Below are positions 46,690 through 56,333 of a stretch of DNA of 64,000 nt, one piece after another. Made by a program: the position numbers and the translations under genes. Position 1 is the stretch's first letter, and each line of letters starts with the position of its first letter. A model generated the notes under the pieces. That model searched no databases. It saw nothing but the letters and a program-made list of their open reading frames with translations, and had not been told where the DNA came from. Origin of the DNA: Euptelea pleiosperma (Eukaryota > Streptophyta > Magnoliopsida > Ranunculales > Eupteleaceae); assembly GCA_035048495.1 (NCBI GenBank), contig CM068549.1, forward strand, positions 16,401,103-16,465,102, read 5' to 3'.

Positions 46690-47017
46690 GGGTCAAGTTT
46701 GGGGGACAACCATTTGGCGTACCCACATAGAAAATGAATCAATGGCTGATTTTTGTGAGGATGATCTCTATGGTGATGAGATCATCCTCACAAAAATTCA
46801 AATCATTCTGATATTTGTAGTCTGGTTTAGAAGTTGAAGAATTATGGACCGTCGATTTTTACCATGTAACTTGAAAACCACATTTGATGGGGTTGGAAAT
46901 TTCATAATGAGATGATTTTTTGTTGAGGTGATCTATAAGGCGAGATCATCCTCACCAAAAATCAGTCATTGATTCATCTTCTATTTGGGTCCGCCAAAAT
47001 GGTTGTCCCCTAAACCC
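46690..47017. mobile_element. Mutator-like foldback, family E copy 2, perfect 9-bp TSD
   Basis: Ends GGGTCAAGTTTGGGGGACAA and, reversed, GGGTTTAGGGGACAACC. Flanked by TTTTTTTAA at 46681-46689 and 47018-47026 (9 of 9, though low in complexity). The inner arms pair ATGAATCAATGGCTGATTTT with AAAATCAGTCATTGATTCAT and GATGATCTC with GAGATCATC. Length 328 bp. Confidence 0.85.
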
Positions 47018-47179
47018 TTTTTTTAAATACGTCTAAAACCTAGGTTTTTACAAAGCATTGTTAATAGAAAGTAGAAACCTTCAATAATCCAAACGACTCT
47101 GTAATTTTTCATTTTCTAAAATGTCTAGCAATTTTTTCGACCGTATTATTGAACTACAACAACGTTAAACCCGAATGCA

Positions 47180-47265
47180 TACTTGCTGATTTTTGGTTTG
47201 TGGGTCCACCTAGGGATTGGCCAAACATCCATACTCTTAGTGTCCTCTGATTTAAAAGTACGTAG
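47180..47265. mobile_element. Foldback arm fragment (core module)
   Basis: GCTGATTTTTGGTTTGTGGG, TCCACCTAGGGATTGGCCAA and CATCCATACTCTTAGTGTCC form a single right arm of the core-module foldbacks; no partner arm. Confidence 0.7.
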
Positions 47266-48389
47266 ATCAATATCTAAGGCCCAAGTGAGGTGGGACCCAT
47301 GACCCATCATTGATGGCTAATGCAACCAGGTTAATTAGCGTTTTGCATATAGAAGATGTCTTTGGTGGACCCAAGAGGATGGTAGACTAACTGTGGTTAC
47401 CTCTTGAATTGGCCATACCCAAAAATAATGCTATTAGGTTAAGAAGGCTTAACCGTAGGATAATGGTCAATGATAACATATTCAACAATAAAGGAAGTCT
47501 ATTTATAAAATGGTCAAGATTTGTATGTTGAGGACCCAACGAACTCTCAACTGCCATGGCTGCCGGTCGTTCAACATTCATTTTTGCCCGTCAATGTCAT
47601 CGAGGGGTCATCGATGGCTGTGATGCAATCCATGACACCACTAGGAAACGAGTTAGCGTTCATGATGTATCATCTGAGGTCAGCATCATATGTGATATGC
47701 ATGACGGAGGCACTGCTACATCATCGATCATCTTGATATTTTCCTCAAAGAACAGTCTCCTTTCTTTAAGTTTAACTCTATCGCCGAGTATCTTAAAGAA
47801 CCCATCGAGAACGACTTTGCTCAGGACTTGGGCCCAAAAGGGTGTAGCACGTGGTCTAGGGAAGAACATTTTGCACAGAAGGACAAAGACTTGGGGACGA
47901 TGAATAATACCCTTCCTGGTCATTCAGAGCGTACCTAGTTGACTAATATTTTTCTGGTCATTTGTTTATTCCACAGCTTATGACTAATACTCTTCCTTTG
48001 CGTGTTCAACTTCGCCACTTCGCCTTAAAAAAACATAAAAATTCCAACTGTGGAAGTAACTAACTCTTGTTGAACTACTATTCGGGGCTGTCAATGGTTA
48101 TTATTCAAATCAAATATAAACATATCTAAATCTGAATCCGAAAAAAAAAAAAAATTATTCCAATATCCGACTAAGTAAATCATGTGAGCAGCCTGTGGGT
48201 CGGGTTTCGGCTCATTTTCTGGAAACCCAGTCATACTATTCCACTTTAGCTATGAGCATTCGACGATGCCGCCCGTTTTCATTTCGTGGAAGTCCCCGGC
48301 AGAGGAAAGGGCTGTATATAGGGTCAAGATCATTGTACAAAAATTTGGACAATATAGGGTCACCATCAGGTTACAAAAATTTTGACAAC
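47266..48389. other. Intergenic DNA
   Basis: No supported gene. Overlapping open frames at 47521-47923 on both strands have no recognised domain. A GGGGCTGTCAATGG near 48085 looks like one end of a hAT-type MITE without an identified partner. Confidence 0.35.
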
Positions 48390-48610
48390 AATTTAGGCGA
48401 GGCGTACCCACATGGAGATGAATCAATGGCTGATTTTTGGTAAAGAGATGATTTCACCATATAGATCACCTCTACGAAAAAAATCACTACATTCTAAAAT
48501 TTCTAACCCCATCACGGTAAAAATAGACGGTCCATAATTCTCCAACTTGTAAGCCAGGCTATGAATATTGGAATGATTTGGATTTTTGTGAGGATAATCT
48601 CCTGACTCAC
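48390..48610. mobile_element. Mutator-like foldback family E copy 3, partial
   Basis: GCGTACCCACATGGAGATGA and ATCAATGGCTGATTTTTGG start the copy; CGGTCCATAATTCTCCAACT marks the interior in inverted orientation relative to the copy at 46.8 kb. The outer GGGTC ends are lost. Confidence 0.6.
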
Positions 48611-48738
48611 CAAAAATCAACCCATTCCAAAACTTCTAATTTATATTACCCGTGCCAAATTTTTATTCTTAAAATTAGTCAAAATTTTCGTTCCCTAGTC
48701 CTGACCTATAAATATAAAATAAATGATTATATTTATAT

Positions 48739-48946
48739 GGGTCGGGCTCGGGGGACCCCCATTTTTTGACACCCATTTTGGCATACCCACGTAGAAGATG
48801 AATCAATGGCTGATTTTTGGTGAGGATGATCTCTATGGTGAGGAGATCATCCTCACAAAAATTCAAATCATTCAGATCAGCCATTGATTCATCTAAGTGG
48901 GTACGCTAAAATGGGTGTCAAAAATGGGGGTCCCCGAGCCCGACCC
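48739..48946. mobile_element. Mutator-like foldback, family E copy 4 (short), perfect 9-bp TSD
   Basis: Perfect inverted ends GGGTCGGGCTCGGGG(G)ACCCC, flanked by TATTTATAT at 48730-48738 and 48947-48955 (9 of 9). Only 208 bp: arms CCCATTTTGGCATACCCACG and GTGGGTACGCTAAAATGGG with a small centre, an internal-deletion derivative of the copies at 23.6 and 46.7 kb. Confidence 0.92.
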
Positions 48947-48955
48947 TATTTATAT

Positions 48956-49714
48956 AAAATAAATTGTTTTTTTTATATATAATAATTAAAATGAATATAT
49001 TTATATAATGTATCGGATCAATATCCGAATCCAGATCCAAAAATAGTATTCGAATAAGTACAAAAAATGATGTGAGAACAAAAGGGGGAAATGGCCTCTA
49101 ATTTTGATTTTTATTTGATGCAGAAAACAAGAAATGTAAGTGAAACGGCATTAGAAACTTACATGTAGAAAATGTCAACAAAAACAAGTGGGAACCGCAG
49201 CACAGGAAAATGCACTAAAACACAAGTCCTGTTTCTCCTAGAGTTTCTAAAAATAATTCTCCTGGGATTCCTCAAGAAACCCGTTATTGTGGAAACGAGT
49301 TTCCCAGCAAATATGCTTTAATTAGCCAAGTTTTCTACGGCCATATAAAGAACCAAGTCCACATTTCGATCGGACATACAACAGAGCAGATTATATGAAA
49401 CAAACACAACAAAAAATAGTTTAGTGACTTAGTGCAACATCTAATAGTTTTGAATTAGAACGATAAACCACCTAAATTTATGAATAAGAAGAAGAAGAAT
49501 AAGCATAATTCATTTTATTTGTGCATAATGCTTAGACGGCCACCTAACACTTCAGCGCCTAGACTTGCTTAAGCGACCGTTTCATGACTAGCACCCTCTT
49601 AGGACCTGTTCTAGGTGTTGGGGATCCAAAACCTAGGCAACGCTTTGACACTGACCTTAGAAGAGGACTAACTCCACCATTCCCCTCAAAAGTGAGCAAA
49701 ATGTGAACTCTCAT
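48956..49714. other. Intergenic DNA
   Basis: No gene. ATCGGATCAATATCCGAATCC near 49013 resembles hAT-MITE subterminal sequence. The rest is AT-rich. Confidence 0.35.
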
Positions 49715-49938
49715 TTATCATTCACAATGCCTTATCCTAACTATTTGGGATCGGAATATGAATCCTGTTTCGCCATTCAATTTTATTTAGGGCTGTATCT
49801 TCTTTTAAGGCACGTGTCTTCATAACTTTTCTTATTACCTTAATCCACATAATTCTAGTCCTTCTACACTCTTTTAAAGAATTCAACCTGCACCAAAAGC
49901 ACCCTTTCTTGCTGGTGCCATCAGTTGTGTTTCGTTGC
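49715..49938 (-). mobile_element. RTE-type LINE 3' fragment
   Basis: ATGCCTTATCCTAACTATTT followed by GGGATCGG is the reversed 3' end typical of plant RTE LINEs. It aligns with the fragment near 63105 (CATGAATCCCATTTCGCCAT versus TATGAATCCTGTTTCGCCAT). The small minus-strand frame is broken. Confidence 0.65.
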
Positions 49939-50456
49939 ACATGCTCATATTTGCACACCCCATTTCCTATCCGGGTGGACTCCTAGTCGGTGCACACCAC
50001 AAAAAGAGAGAGATCTCTCTAAAACTTGGCTGACCGGTGACCATTACTGACCACCCACAAAATGAGTTACGTTGCATATTTTTAGAGGGCAATGACCGTA
50101 TGGATGTTTGGCCAATCCCTAGGTGGACCTACAAACCAAAAATCAGCCTGATCAGTGATATCAAACCTTTCGATCTTTTGCCCCAAATAATGGTCGATAA
50201 TGCTCAAATTCCCACGGTTAAATCAACCCATGAAAAATGGCTCCAATCCAACGCTTGGAAATCACTGATCAAGTTGATTTTTGGTTTGTAGGTCCACCTA
50301 GAGATTGACCAAACAGCTATACGCTCAGTGTCCTCTAAAAATGTGCTATGTGGCTATGGGTGGTCAGTGACAGTCACCGAGATCTCTCTTTTTGGGTGGG
50401 TGCCCCGACTAGGAGTCCACCGAGATAGGTAATGGGGTGTGCAAATATGGGCTCCC
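49939..50456. mobile_element. Foldback element, family G complete copy
   Basis: The right end reversed reads GGGAGCCCATATTTGCACAC; the left reads GCTCATATTTGCACACCCC after a degraded start. The arms continue with CCTAGTCGG, AGAGAGATCTCTC and CCGGTGACC/GTCACCG. Inside lies the shared core module: GACCGTATGGATGTTTGGCC, AATCCCTAGGTGGACCTACA, ACCAAAAATCAGCCTGATCA, with the inverted partner. About 518 bp, no coding capacity. Confidence 0.78.
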
Positions 50457-50490
50457 AATTCCCTGGATGTAATGATTTCTGATTGGAAAA

Positions 50491-50888
50491 AGATGTAACA
50501 AGGTATGCCTGAAACTGTAGCAAATGCGGAAGCAGGATTTTTGTTACTCACCACTGTCATCTGGGTCCACTGACGGCATGGATGTTTATCCCACCCCTTG
50601 GTGGATATACACAACAAAAATCACCCGGATTGGTAATCTACAACCAGATTTTAGCATTTTTTAGAACTTTTTAAGGCGTTCTTATAGCCGTTGAATGGAA
50701 CCATTTTTTGAGTACTAAAACCAACGGCTACAAATCATTAAACATGCTGATCTTTGGTACGAATGTCTATTAAGGGGTAGGCTAAACATCCATGCGGTCA
50801 GTGGGTCCAGATGGCAGCGGTGACTACCAAAATTGCTGCTTCCGCAAATGAAAAGATCTCAGGTATACCTTGTTACATCACGGCCCTT
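50491..50888. mobile_element. Foldback element, family B copy 3
   Basis: GATGTAACAAGGTATGCCTG at the left pairs with CAGGTATACCTTGTTACATC then ACGGCCC at the right. The inner arms have ACTGACGGCATGGATGTTTA / TAAACATCCATGCGGTCAGT and CTTATAGCCGTTGAATGG. It is surrounded by two copies of a 23-bp direct repeat (see findings). Confidence 0.78.
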
Positions 50889-50978
50889 TCTGATTTTGTC
50901 TCTCTTAATCTTTTCCCTGGATGTAATGATTTCTGCACATCTATCATAGGAACAGTCTACTGTGTATGGTATTCACAC

Positions 50979-51356
50979 AAGGCCGGCTCTACCTTAAGGC
51001 CATTAAGGCAGTCGCCTAAGGCACCTTGGTGAGAGAAGGCCCCCACCCCAGGTCCCACTAACCACATGGATTTTTAGCCCACCCCTTATTGGATATACAA
51101 ACCAAAAATCAACTTGATTGATTATCTCTAGTTATAGATTTTACTACTTTTTAGGACATGATTCTAGCCCTTGGATTGAAGCATTTTTTTGGGTAGTAAA
51201 TCCAATGGCTAGAAATCATCAATCAAGCTGCTTTTTAGTGTGTTTATCCACCAATAGCCGGGCTGAACATCGACGCAGCCATTGGACCCAAAAAATGATT
51301 TATGTAGGGCCACGAGAATCCTCCGCATCGACTACACCGTGGGTCCTCTACATCTA
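50979..51356. mobile_element. Foldback element, family C copy 2
   Basis: Starts AAGGCCGGCTCTACCTTAAG and parallels 16130-16455 throughout: CCTTATTGGATATACAAACC, AACTTGATTGATTATCTCTA, GGACATGATTCTAGCCCTTG, ATCAATCAAGCTG. The right end carries CCGCATCGACTAC. Confidence 0.72.
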
Positions 51357-51492
51357 AATTTTACTTCTTAGTTTTTTATTATCAAAAATAAAATTTTCTA
51401 TAAATATTTTCAATAATATAGTTTAACTTTTTTAATTAACTATTTGGTGGACACATAGACAATATTGTAATAGCCACAGAGATAGACGGTTA

Positions 51493-53023
51493 GGGTTTGT
51501 TTGGCAACTAGACATGGATTTAGAATTGAAAATAGAATTCCAGGATTTATGATTTCTAAGAATTTGAATTCGAAGAATTGAATTTTCTTGTGTTTGGTTG
51601 CACTGTAGAAATTACTTGGAATTCCCAATAAATTCTAACTTTAGCTGTTTGGATATCTAACTGAATTGAATTTTCCATCTATTTACATAAGAGAAATATC
51701 ATCTCATGAACTTCATGTTATGATTGTTATTTTTTCTTGTCATCCGTCAATTTACTATCATCGATGCAACAAATACGGATGTCCATCATCAACACTAATG
51801 ATGAAGCACATTATGAGTGCGCCGTGTGGCAAATTATTAGAGGCAATAGACCATATTGATGTTTGTCCCATCCCTAGGTGGACCTACATACTAAAAATCA
51901 GGCTGATTAGTTTTTTCTAACCTTTATATTTGGAGTACTTTTACTATAATTAATCCGTGCCAAAATCTTAATGGCCAAAGCCTAAGTGGCACATAATGCA
52001 ACAAATACGGATGTCCATCATCAACACTAATGATGGGGCACATTATGAGTACGCCATGTTGCACATTATTAGAGACAATAGACCATATTGATGTTTGTCC
52101 CATCCCTAGGTGGACCTACATACTAAAAATCAGGCTGATTGGTTTTTTCTAACCTTTATATTTGAGTACCTCAAATAATGTTAGATATCCCATAGTTAAA
52201 AAATCAACCCATAAAAAGACACAAATCCAATGGTTACAAAGTACTAATACCGTATGTCCCATCTCTAGGTAGGCCTACATACTAAAAGTAAGGTTGATTA
52301 ATTATTTATAAGCTATGGATCTTCGTACCCCAACTAATGCTAGAAATCCTACGATTAAAAATCAACTCATAAAAGACACCAATCCAACGGTTAATTACAT
52401 CCCTAGGTGGACCTACAAACTAAAATTAGGCTGATTAGTTATCTCTCAACTTGGATCTTCGTACCCCAACTAATGCTATTTATCCCATAGTTAAAAATCA
52501 ACCCATAAAAGACATCAATCAAATGGTTCCAAATTTGTAATCCATTGATGATGAACCATAGTATGAGCCACGTGGCACATTAGTTGAGACCACGAACCAT
52601 ATGGATGTTTGTCCCATCCCTAGGTGGACTCGCACACTAAAAATCAAGCTGATTAGAATATTCTAACCTTTGGATATAAATACCCCAAATATTGTCAGAT
52701 ATCACACGGTTAAAAATCAACAAAAAAGAAAGACACCAATCCATGGTTGCAAAAATAACTAATCTTGGTGATTTTTGATTTATAGGTCCACCTAAGGACG
52801 AGTGTGAGAGTTGGAGCCCGAAAAAAATTCTCTGGACTCTTTCCATCCGGAAATAGAATTCCATGAATTTGAAGTTTCTTCTCCCCCCTAAAACTTTAAT
52901 TCCAGAAAAATCATAGAATTTCAAATATAATTCCTAGAATTCGGTCCTCTCAAACACACATATTTGTGATTCCAAGAATTACAAATCCAAATCTGGCTCA
53001 ATTTCGGGTTACCAAACAGACCC
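51493..53023. mobile_element. Tourist-like MITE (TSD TTA) expanded by an internal foldback array
   Basis: Termini GGGTTTGTTTGGCAAC and GGTTACCAAACAGACCC (reverse GGGTCTGTTTGGTAACC) are flanked by TTA at 51490-51492 and 53024-53026. The outer parts (51493-51690 and about 52800-53023) share GAATTC/AATTCC-rich sequence as inverted arms. The middle (about 51765-52795) is foreign: tandem units of foldback-arm sequence. Confidence 0.72.
51765..52795. repeat. Tandem array of foldback-arm units
   Basis: ATCCCTAGGTGGACCTACA-like sequence, followed by ACTAAAAATCAGGCTGATT, recurs in the same orientation near 51871, 52101, 52259, 52399 and 52614, with spacing of about 230, 158, 140 and 215 bp. The first two units, including GCAACAAATACGGATGTCCA, are nearly identical over about 170 bp (period 231). 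Reverse-complement arms are missing except at the far end (GGTCCACCTAAGG near 52783). Confidence 0.75.
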
Positions 53024-53199
53024 TTAGAATCGATAAATTATTATGACACATATTTGGTAATGTTAGAAATGGTGGTAAGAGATGAGAGAAATTTCACGAT
53101 GAGAGTTATTGTGCATATAGGAGAGAGACATTGGAGAGTGCATATAAGAGAGAACCCAGTTTTAATAAGTTTCTAAAATTTAATAAAGTTAATTAATAG

Positions 53200-53285
53200 G
53201 TAGAATGTCGTTTTCATTTTTCATAGGGGCAAAATAGGTAATCGAAAGTTTTTCTAAGATCCATGCTTTTATAAGTAGTATAGAT
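53200..53285 (-). mobile_element. Helitron-like 5' terminus
   Basis: On the minus strand the sequence reads TCTATACTACTTATAAAAGC then ATGGATCTTAG, the conserved head of many plant non-autonomous Helitrons (5'-TC then TATACTA...ATAAAAG). The preceding bases end ATATCTA, consistent with insertion next to A. The following AT-rich tract (to about 53160) fits. No Rep/helicase is present. Confidence 0.55.
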
Positions 53286-54109
53286 ATAGATATAACATAT
53301 TTGATTATATTAAATATAAAAAGGCCCTTGTATAGAGTTTTCGCCTTAGGCCTCAACTTGTATCGAAACGGCATGTATCCACATTGCACATGCAAGGGGA
53401 GGGATACACATTTCAATTGGTCCAAGTAGAAGATCTCCTAAGACAAAAATTGACTCAACCAAGTGATCCAACCAACAGATTAACCTTATCTTGAACAATC
53501 ATAATGAATATGCCAATCAGTCTAGAAAATAATTGATAAATATGATGGTCAGGAACATCCAATCAGGTTGGTTGTTGATCTGTGAGGGGGGACCGAACAT
53601 ACTTGATCTGTGAGAGAGGGCTTAGTGCTTTTCAAACCACCGGCGCTAGAACGAGGACGGAGAAGAGGGGATTTTTTTTTGGCGTCTGAAATAGCCAAAC
53701 TCCATACAGTCCGGCGACTCACTATTTGAAACGGCTAACCGTTTGGGGTCAATATTTACCAAACGCCTAATAGTTAGGCTTCTCAAATGTTGAGACGCCA
53801 AACTGTATGGCGTTTGGTTGTTTCAGATGCCATATAGTATGCTGTCTCTCCTAGGAGGGCAATTCGGCCATTAAAAAATATTGGGCATACGCCAAACAGG
53901 TTTTGCGTCCTAGGTTCGTTTTCGACAATTTTACAAAACTTTGGTTTGTTTTGAAAAATAGGCTTAAATTTAGGTTCGTTTCAAAAAATTTCCGTTTAAT
54001 ATATAGTATCAATTAAAAAATTAATTAAACTCTTTATATTATTGGAAATATTTATATAAAAACTATTCTTAATAATCAAAAACTACGTAAAAAAATTTAG
54101 ATGCAGAGA
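53286..54109. repeat. Intergenic DNA with a short inverted repeat
   Basis: GGCGTCTGAAATAGCCAAAC (53691) and GTTTGGTTGTTTCAGATGCC (53814) are inverted copies around a loop of about 110 bp that contains further GGCGTTTGG/CCAAACGCC motifs. No gene. Confidence 0.55.
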
Positions 54110-54374
54110 ACTCCCGATGCATTCGATGCTGAGGACTCTCGTAGCTCTACATAGATGATTTTTGGGCCTAATGATTGGGTGGATGCTCAGCCCTCCTATT
54201 GGTGGATAAACACACTAAAAATTAGCTTGATTGATGATTTCTAGTCATTGGATTTACTACCCAAAAAACATGATTGAATCCAAGGGCTAGAATAATGTCA
54301 TAAAAAGTAATAAAATCTATGGCTAGAGATAATCAATCAGGTTGATTTTCGGTTTGTATATCCGATAAGGGGTG
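54110..54374. mobile_element. Foldback element family C copy 3, cut by a TRIM-like element
   Basis: In opposite orientation to copies 1 and 2: TCTACATAGATGATTTTTGG, GTGGATAAACACACTAAAAA, TTGATGATTTCTAGTCATTG, then TCAGGTTGATTTTCGGTTTG and ATATCCGATAAGGGGTG, where the LTR begins. Confidence 0.68.
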
Positions 54375-56115
54375 TATTAGAGAATATATTATAATAAAGT
54401 GTGTGAGATACACCATATCATCTTTGGTGTTTCTCATCACATATTCTCAAGATCATTAAGATTTGGATGAATCAATTTGGATTAGATTTGATTCTGAGAG
54501 ATTACGATTTCCTTTCTTATTGGACTCTTGTAATATTCTATATAAAAGCTTTGAGTATGTCAATGTAATTATCCAAGTTTATCAATAATATCATTATTGT
54601 ATATGGTATCAGAGCGGGTCATCCAACGACCTGTGCCCTACTGATCTCTTCTTTTGGTTCACCATTCTTCCGATGGGTAACACCTTTGCTTCCCGTCAGG
54701 CCTGATATATTCTAGTTTTAATTTCAATCACCATTGCCACTACTGCAATGAGTCGCCATCTCCGACCATGTTCTTCCCCGATTACCAAAAAAAATTGAAC
54801 TTTTCCATCACACCCTCTCAAACAATACTTATGTTAAAAATCAACCCCCAAAATGAGAGAGGATGTAGTGGAGAAGCTTTGAGATGAGGTGAGTCTATGT
54901 TACAATCTCCATCGATTGCGTTGCCTTTACCGTTGCCGCAGCCGACCGATGTTGGTTTTTGAAAAGACTCTTTGCTTTGTTGGTTTTACAACCCCTAAAT
55001 CACTTGTTTTGAATGACTTTCACTGCCATCAATGCCTCCGAAGGGACTCCGATCACCGATGATCTTTCCACCATTTTTGCCATCATAATTGCCATCCCCG
55101 TCGTTGTGAGTCTCCATCTCCGACCAACTCTTCTCGAAGTTTCGAAAACCCTCCTCTCTTGTTTTTGAAAATGGGTTTTGGATTGTCAAGTTCGACTGGC
55201 ACAAAAAAAAAGTGGCTTTTGTTTTCTTTTCCTTGTGGCCCAATAAGCAGCCCAATATAGAACCCAACTTATGTATGTTCAAGCCTAAAATTTGTTGGCT
55301 AAAAAAAGAGAGATTTGCTTGTGGTCTTTTAAAGCCCAAGCCCGTGAGGTCCAAAAGAGGATCGCATCTTTCTGCTCGAGGACTTGTAAAACCCAAGCCC
55401 ATGAGGCACAAAGATGCTCTCACACTTTCCTTGGCCAATAGGGGCCCAATTCAATGATGCCCCTAGAGCCACACTAGTGAGGCCCAACAAGAGGTCTACA
55501 CTCTTCTTGTGAGGTCTAAAAGAGTAACACACATTTTATTACTTGAGGTCTCATAGAGCCCAAGCCTGTGAGGCAAACATATGCCCACACACATCTTGGC
55601 CCAATGAGGCCCTTTATCCAGATCAGTATTCGACGAGTTCCGTTTAACTTAAACCAAAGATTTCTCTAAGACAAGATCTTATGTGACCATCACGGATCAC
55701 CACTCTGGCTGGCAACCATGTTCATTCACTATGCAAGCATGAAATTCAAGTCTTGATCAAGGCAATTCAATCATCAAAGTGACTCAAAATGGCGATAGCA
55801 TTTTCAACGACACTCAACCTTCAAGGCACTAGATTTCAACAAACTCACGGCGATCGTTGATCTCCGATCCTCATGACTTTGTGGGGGAATATTAGAGAAT
55901 ATATTATAATAAAGTGTGTGAGATACACTATATCATTTTTTATATATCTCATCACGTATATTCTCCAGATCATTAAGATTTGGATGAATAAATTAGGATT
56001 AGATTTGATTATGAGATATTAGGATTTCCTTCCTTATTGGACTCTTGTAATGCTCTAGATAAGAGCTTTGAGTAGGCCAATGTGATTACTCAGTTTATCA
56101 ATAAACTCAAACTGT
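54375..56115 (+). mobile_element. TRIM/LARD-like LTR retrotransposon, copy 2 (two LTRs)
   Basis: The 5' LTR (54375-54603, starting TATTAGAGAATATATT) and 3' LTR (55890 to about 56115, same start) are in direct orientation. The primer-binding site TGGTATCAGAGCGGGT follows the 5' LTR at 54604, complementary to initiator tRNA-Met; the polypurine-like GTGGGGGAA precedes the 3' LTR at 55881. The internal 1.28 kb has no gag or pol motif, so it must depend on proteins from a partner. The LTRs differ by several substitutions and the 3' LTR end diverges. The 5' flank GGGTG is not repeated on the right, so the right border is rearranged. Related to 18755-20497. Confidence 0.82.
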
Positions 56116-56333
56116 GAACGGACCAAACATTTTAGGAAAGGTCTCGTAGAGATCTAAAATAAATCATTCTGTGGTGATCCTCAAAAGAATCATCTTCTCT
56201 TCTGAAAATGTCATACAACACAAATTCAAATTTGAATTTTCTAACATAGAGTCAACGTTTTGATCACTATGGACATCCTAGATGGAATTTTTGGAATCTA
56301 CTTGATGTTCTGGAAAGCTAACTCATATAACCT
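56116..56333. other. Flank of the L1 insertion, with 16-bp TSD copy
   Basis: No gene. The left TSD copy CTAACTCATATAACCT lies at 56318-56333. Confidence 0.7.

Noticed and set aside
47521..47923. Overlapping open frames on both strands, up to 115 aa
   Set aside because: No recognisable domain, no exon signals, overlapping frames on opposite strands; likely chance frames in debris.
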